From the NCBI GenBank assembly GCA_963798195.1, contig CAWCSF010000010.1:124001-188000 (forward strand): DNA of 64,000 nucleotides. Direction: 5' to 3'. The notes under the pieces were generated by a model that was given only the letters and a program-made list of their open reading frames with translations, searched no databases and was not told the origin of the DNA. Both the position numbers and the translations under genes were made by a program. This stretch comes from CAVSRC01 sp963798195 (GTDB lineage: Bacteria; Pseudomonadota; Alphaproteobacteria; Rhizobiales; Kaistiaceae). Shown here piece by piece: positions 62,065 through 64,000 of this stretch. Positions within the stretch are counted from its first letter, which is position 1. The number at the start of each line of letters is the position of its first letter.

Positions 62065-62299
62065 CGGCGTACTCGTTACAAACGCGACTGCGGTTTCCCG
62101 CGACTCGGAGTTGGCCTGCTTGACGCCGATTTTTCGTTGGCCGGTTCCGCGAGGGAACGGTAGCCGGGCTTTATGGGCGAATGGTAAACCAATCGTCGCG
62201 GAAGGATGCCATGGCTAACAAAGGGTTACCCGCGTCTGCTGACATGGGCTGACAGCTTGGGAAGTTTGGTGGAGCCGCACAACAACGGGGAGACGGACG

Positions 62300-62935
62300 G
62301 TGGCGGAAGCGGAAGGGCTGGTGCGGGGCGCGGACGGCAAGCGCCGCTGCATGTGGGGCGGCAGCACGCCGGACTACGCCCCATACCACGACACGGAATG
62401 GGGCCGGCCGGTCACGAATGACTCCCGTCTCTTCGAGAAGATCTGCCTCGAGGGATTCCAGTCGGGGCTGTCCTGGCTGACGATCCTTCGGAAGCGCGAG
62501 AACTTCCGCAAGGGCTTCGCCGATTTCGACTATCACCGGGTGGCGAGGTTCGGCGACAGGGACGTCGCGCGGCTGCTCGCCGATGCCGGCATCGTGCGCC
62601 ATCGCGGCAAGATCGAATCGACCATCAACAACGCCCGGCGGGCGATCGAACTGGAGAAGGAAGCGGGTTCGCTCGCCGCTTATTTCTGGCGCTTCGAGCC
62701 TGACAGGAAATCCCGGCCGAAGAAACTGGATTGGGCGACGCTGAGGGCGATGCCGACGACGCCGGAATCGATCGCGCTATCGAAGGACCTCAAGAAACGC
62801 GGGTGGACGTTTGTCGGCCCGACCACGGTCTATGCCTTCATGCAGGCGATGGGCCTGGTCAACGATCACATCGACGGCTGTTTCTGCCGCCGGGAGGTAG
62901 AAACGGAAAGGGCGGCTTTTCGCCGCCCTCTCTGA
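62300..62935 (+). CDS. tag: DNA-3-methyladenine glycosylase I
   Basis: 211 residues from GTG 62300 (SD GGGGAG). Motifs: RCMWGGSTPDYAPYHDTEWGRPV (Cys17 is a zinc ligand), FEKICLEGFQSGLSWLTILRKRENFR, FADFDYHRVARF, IVRHRGKIESTINNARR, and VGPTTVYAFMQAMGLVNDHIDGCFCRR (second zinc half). It excises 3-methyladenine from DNA. The 3' end forms a hairpin that also works as a terminator for the convergent DUF1127 gene. Confidence 0.95.
   Translation: MAEAEGLVRGADGKRRCMWGGSTPDYAPYHDTEWGRPVTNDSRLFEKICLEGFQSGLSWLTILRKRENFRKGFADFDYHRVARFGDRDVARLLADAGIVRHRGKIESTINNARRAIELEKEAGSLAAYFWRFEPDRKSRPKKLDWATLRAMPTTPESIALSKDLKKRGWTFVGPTTVYAFMQAMGLVNDHIDGCFCRREVETERAAFRRPL
62909..62929 (-). terminator. Hairpin inside the end of tag, terminator for DUF1127
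   Basis: AGGGCGGC (62909-62916) pairs with GCCGCCCT (62922-62929) around TTTTC. On the minus strand TTCCGTTTC follows. It overlaps the last codons of tag. Confidence 0.55.
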
Positions 62936-62957
62936 ATTCCGTGATTTCGACTTTCGA

Positions 62958-63119
62958 CTAGCGCATCTGCGCCAGTTCGAGCGCGCGCTGGGAGATGCTG
63001 TCGCGGTTGAGGCCGATGTCGGCCAGCTGGCGATCGCTCAGGCGGTTGAGAGCCGAATGAAACCGGGCGGCGCGGAAGCCTTCTGCGATGCCCGTGAAAA
63101 CGCGGTTGAACTTGTTCAT
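62958..63119 (-). CDS. DUF1127 (YjiS-like) small protein
   Basis: 53 residues, MNKFNRVFTGIAEGFRAARF at the start and LNRLSDRQLADIGLNRDSIS in the core, which is the DUF1127 motif. AAGGAG lies ten bases before the ATG, a strong SD. In Agrobacterium and Rhodobacter such small Arg-rich proteins bind RNA and affect nutrient uptake. It is the short form; the long form is at 38110-38532. Confidence 0.92.
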   Translation of the reverse strand: MNKFNRVFTGIAEGFRAARFHSALNRLSDRQLADIGLNRDSISQRALELAQMR

Positions 63120-63310
63120 GGCTATGTTCTCCTTCAGTCAGGCAAGAACATAGGCGCGGTGCGAGGGCTCAGGCAGGGGATTTGCTGCATCGCAGCACTG
63201 CAAAAGACGCATGACACATAATTGACATGCTCCTGAAGCGGGCAGCTTGCCTCGGAAAGCGGCGTGCCGCGAACTTCATCAATGGTTATCAGTGCACGCG
63301 CGGCGCGGCC

Positions 63311-64000
63311 TCAGCGCTCGCTGAGTCTCCGCAACAATGCGGCCGACTCCTTGCCACCGACTTTCATTGGCTTGAGCAGGCGCTCCAGGGATTCCCGCTG
63401 ACGCTTGTCCCAGGGTGCCGCCACGCTGGCGACGAGATGCGCCTCCGACCGGAGGATGACGCCGTCGGACAGGATCTTGAGGCCGTTGGCCTTGAGCGTG
63501 GTTCCAGTCGTCGTGATGTCGACGATGAGGTCGGCGGCGCCGGACGCCGGTGCGCCTTCCGTGGCGCCGAGGCTTTCGACGATGCGGTAGTCGGCGATGC
63601 CGTGCCCGGCGAAGAAGCGGCGGGTGAGGTTGATGTACTTTGTCGCGACCGTCAGCCGGCGACCGTGACGCGGACGGAAGCCGGCGGCGACGTCGTCGAG
63701 GTCTTCCATCGTCTCGACGTCGATCCACGCCTCGGGCACGGCGACGACAACCTCGCAATGGCCGAAGCCGAGCGGCAGGACGAACGCCGCGCGGCTTTGC
63801 CAGTCGGGCACCGTCTCTTCGACCTGGTCGCGCCCGGTGACGCCAAGGTGGACCGCACCGGCGCCGATCTCGCGCGCGATCTCCGGCGCCGACAGGAACG
63901 CGACCTCTGCGCCCGTCATGCCGGCGATCTTGCCGCGGTAGCGACGCGACGCGCCGGAGCGGACAATCTCGATGCCCGCCCTGGCGAAAGCGGCGGTCGT
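63311..64000 (-). CDS. hisG: ATP phosphoribosyltransferase, N-terminus beyond the window
   Basis: 229 codons are visible; the start lies beyond 64000, since the frame stays open to the edge with matching sequence (AFARAGIEIVRSG, RYRGKIAGMTG). Motifs: GAEVAFLSAPEIAREIGAGAVHLGVTGRDQV, RLTVATKYINLTRRFFAGHGI and GAADLIVDITTTGTTLKANGLKIL (PRPP loop). It catalyses the first step of histidine synthesis. The short form without the ACT domain normally works with HisZ, which should lie just beyond the window. Confidence 0.95.
   Translation of the reverse strand, partial: TTAAFARAGIEIVRSGASRRYRGKIAGMTGAEVAFLSAPEIAREIGAGAVHLGVTGRDQVEETVPDWQSRAAFVLPLGFGHCEVVVAVPEAWIDVETMEDLDDVAAGFRPRHGRRLTVATKYINLTRRFFAGHGIADYRIVESLGATEGAPASGAADLIVDITTTGTTLKANGLKILSDGVILRSEAHLVASVAAPWDKRQRESLERLLKPMKVGGKESAALLRRLSER

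Noticed and set aside
63185..63195. CTGC-ATC-GCAG upstream of the small DUF1127 gene as a PhaR site
   Set aside because: It matches the PhaR consensus form but the short motif is expected by chance in such DNA and the gene has no known link to PHA.

Overview
The window is high-GC alphaproteobacterial DNA, most likely from a member of the Hyphomicrobiales (Rhizobiales). The support is two phasin_2-type phasins, DUF1127 proteins, a DivJ/PleC/PdhS-type cell-cycle kinase with a TTAA-N7-TTAA CtrA-like box upstream, the alphaproteobacterial form of tRNA-His (no encoded G-1, A73), a plant-type gshA, lutABC and glcDEF, and YkuD L,D-transpeptidases. No phage, transposon, integrase or CRISPR array was seen. 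About 64 protein genes and one tRNA are packed tightly, with one gene-free stretch over 300 bp (47787-48137).

Layout. 1-6 kb: end of a polyamine-type permease, a membrane haem protein, a cytochrome c, an EF-hand / ECF sigma / anti-sigma-like / metal-resistance-like operon, and an AsmA protein. 6-15 kb: acetoacetyl-CoA synthetase, a TadG-like protein, the PdhS-like kinase, two phasins, tRNA-His. 15-24 kb: a LacI-regulated ABC importer of the peptide/oligosaccharide type with a GHL6-like glycoside hydrolase. 24-36 kb: DTW-domain protein, a NitT/TauT-type ABC importer with a ThDP-dependent enzyme, a cytochrome c, xseA, rsmE, gshA, a universal stress protein. 36-43 kb: Hsp70-like ATPase, DUF1127, LysR, 1-Cys peroxiredoxin, TetR and LuxR regulators, phosphatase. 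43-53 kb: lutCBA and glcDEF (lactate and glycolate oxidation). 53-64 kb: ArsR/AHSA1 pair, TPP riboswitch with thiM-thiE, an ABC-2 exporter, malate synthase, GFA protein, MFS exporter, two L,D-transpeptidases, tag, DUF1127, partial hisG.

Two themes link the genes. First, six sites matching the FNR/FixK box (TTGAY-N4-RTCAA, one with a single mismatch) precede genes that fit microaerobic life: the membrane haem protein, two small cytochromes c, a universal stress protein and two small membrane proteins of unknown function. Second, glycolate oxidase (GlcDEF) makes glyoxylate, malate synthase can use it, LutABC oxidises lactate, and acetoacetyl-CoA synthetase plus phasins point to polyhydroxybutyrate turnover.

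Quality warning. Nine conserved genes (aacS, the PdhS-like kinase, the fused ABC ATPase, the LysR gene, the peroxiredoxin gene, glcF, thiM, thiE, aceB) are broken by ten single-base indels. Nine are insertions, many of them one extra base in a 2-3 base run. This looks like residual sequencing error rather than gene decay, and I annotate these genes as full length with the break marked.
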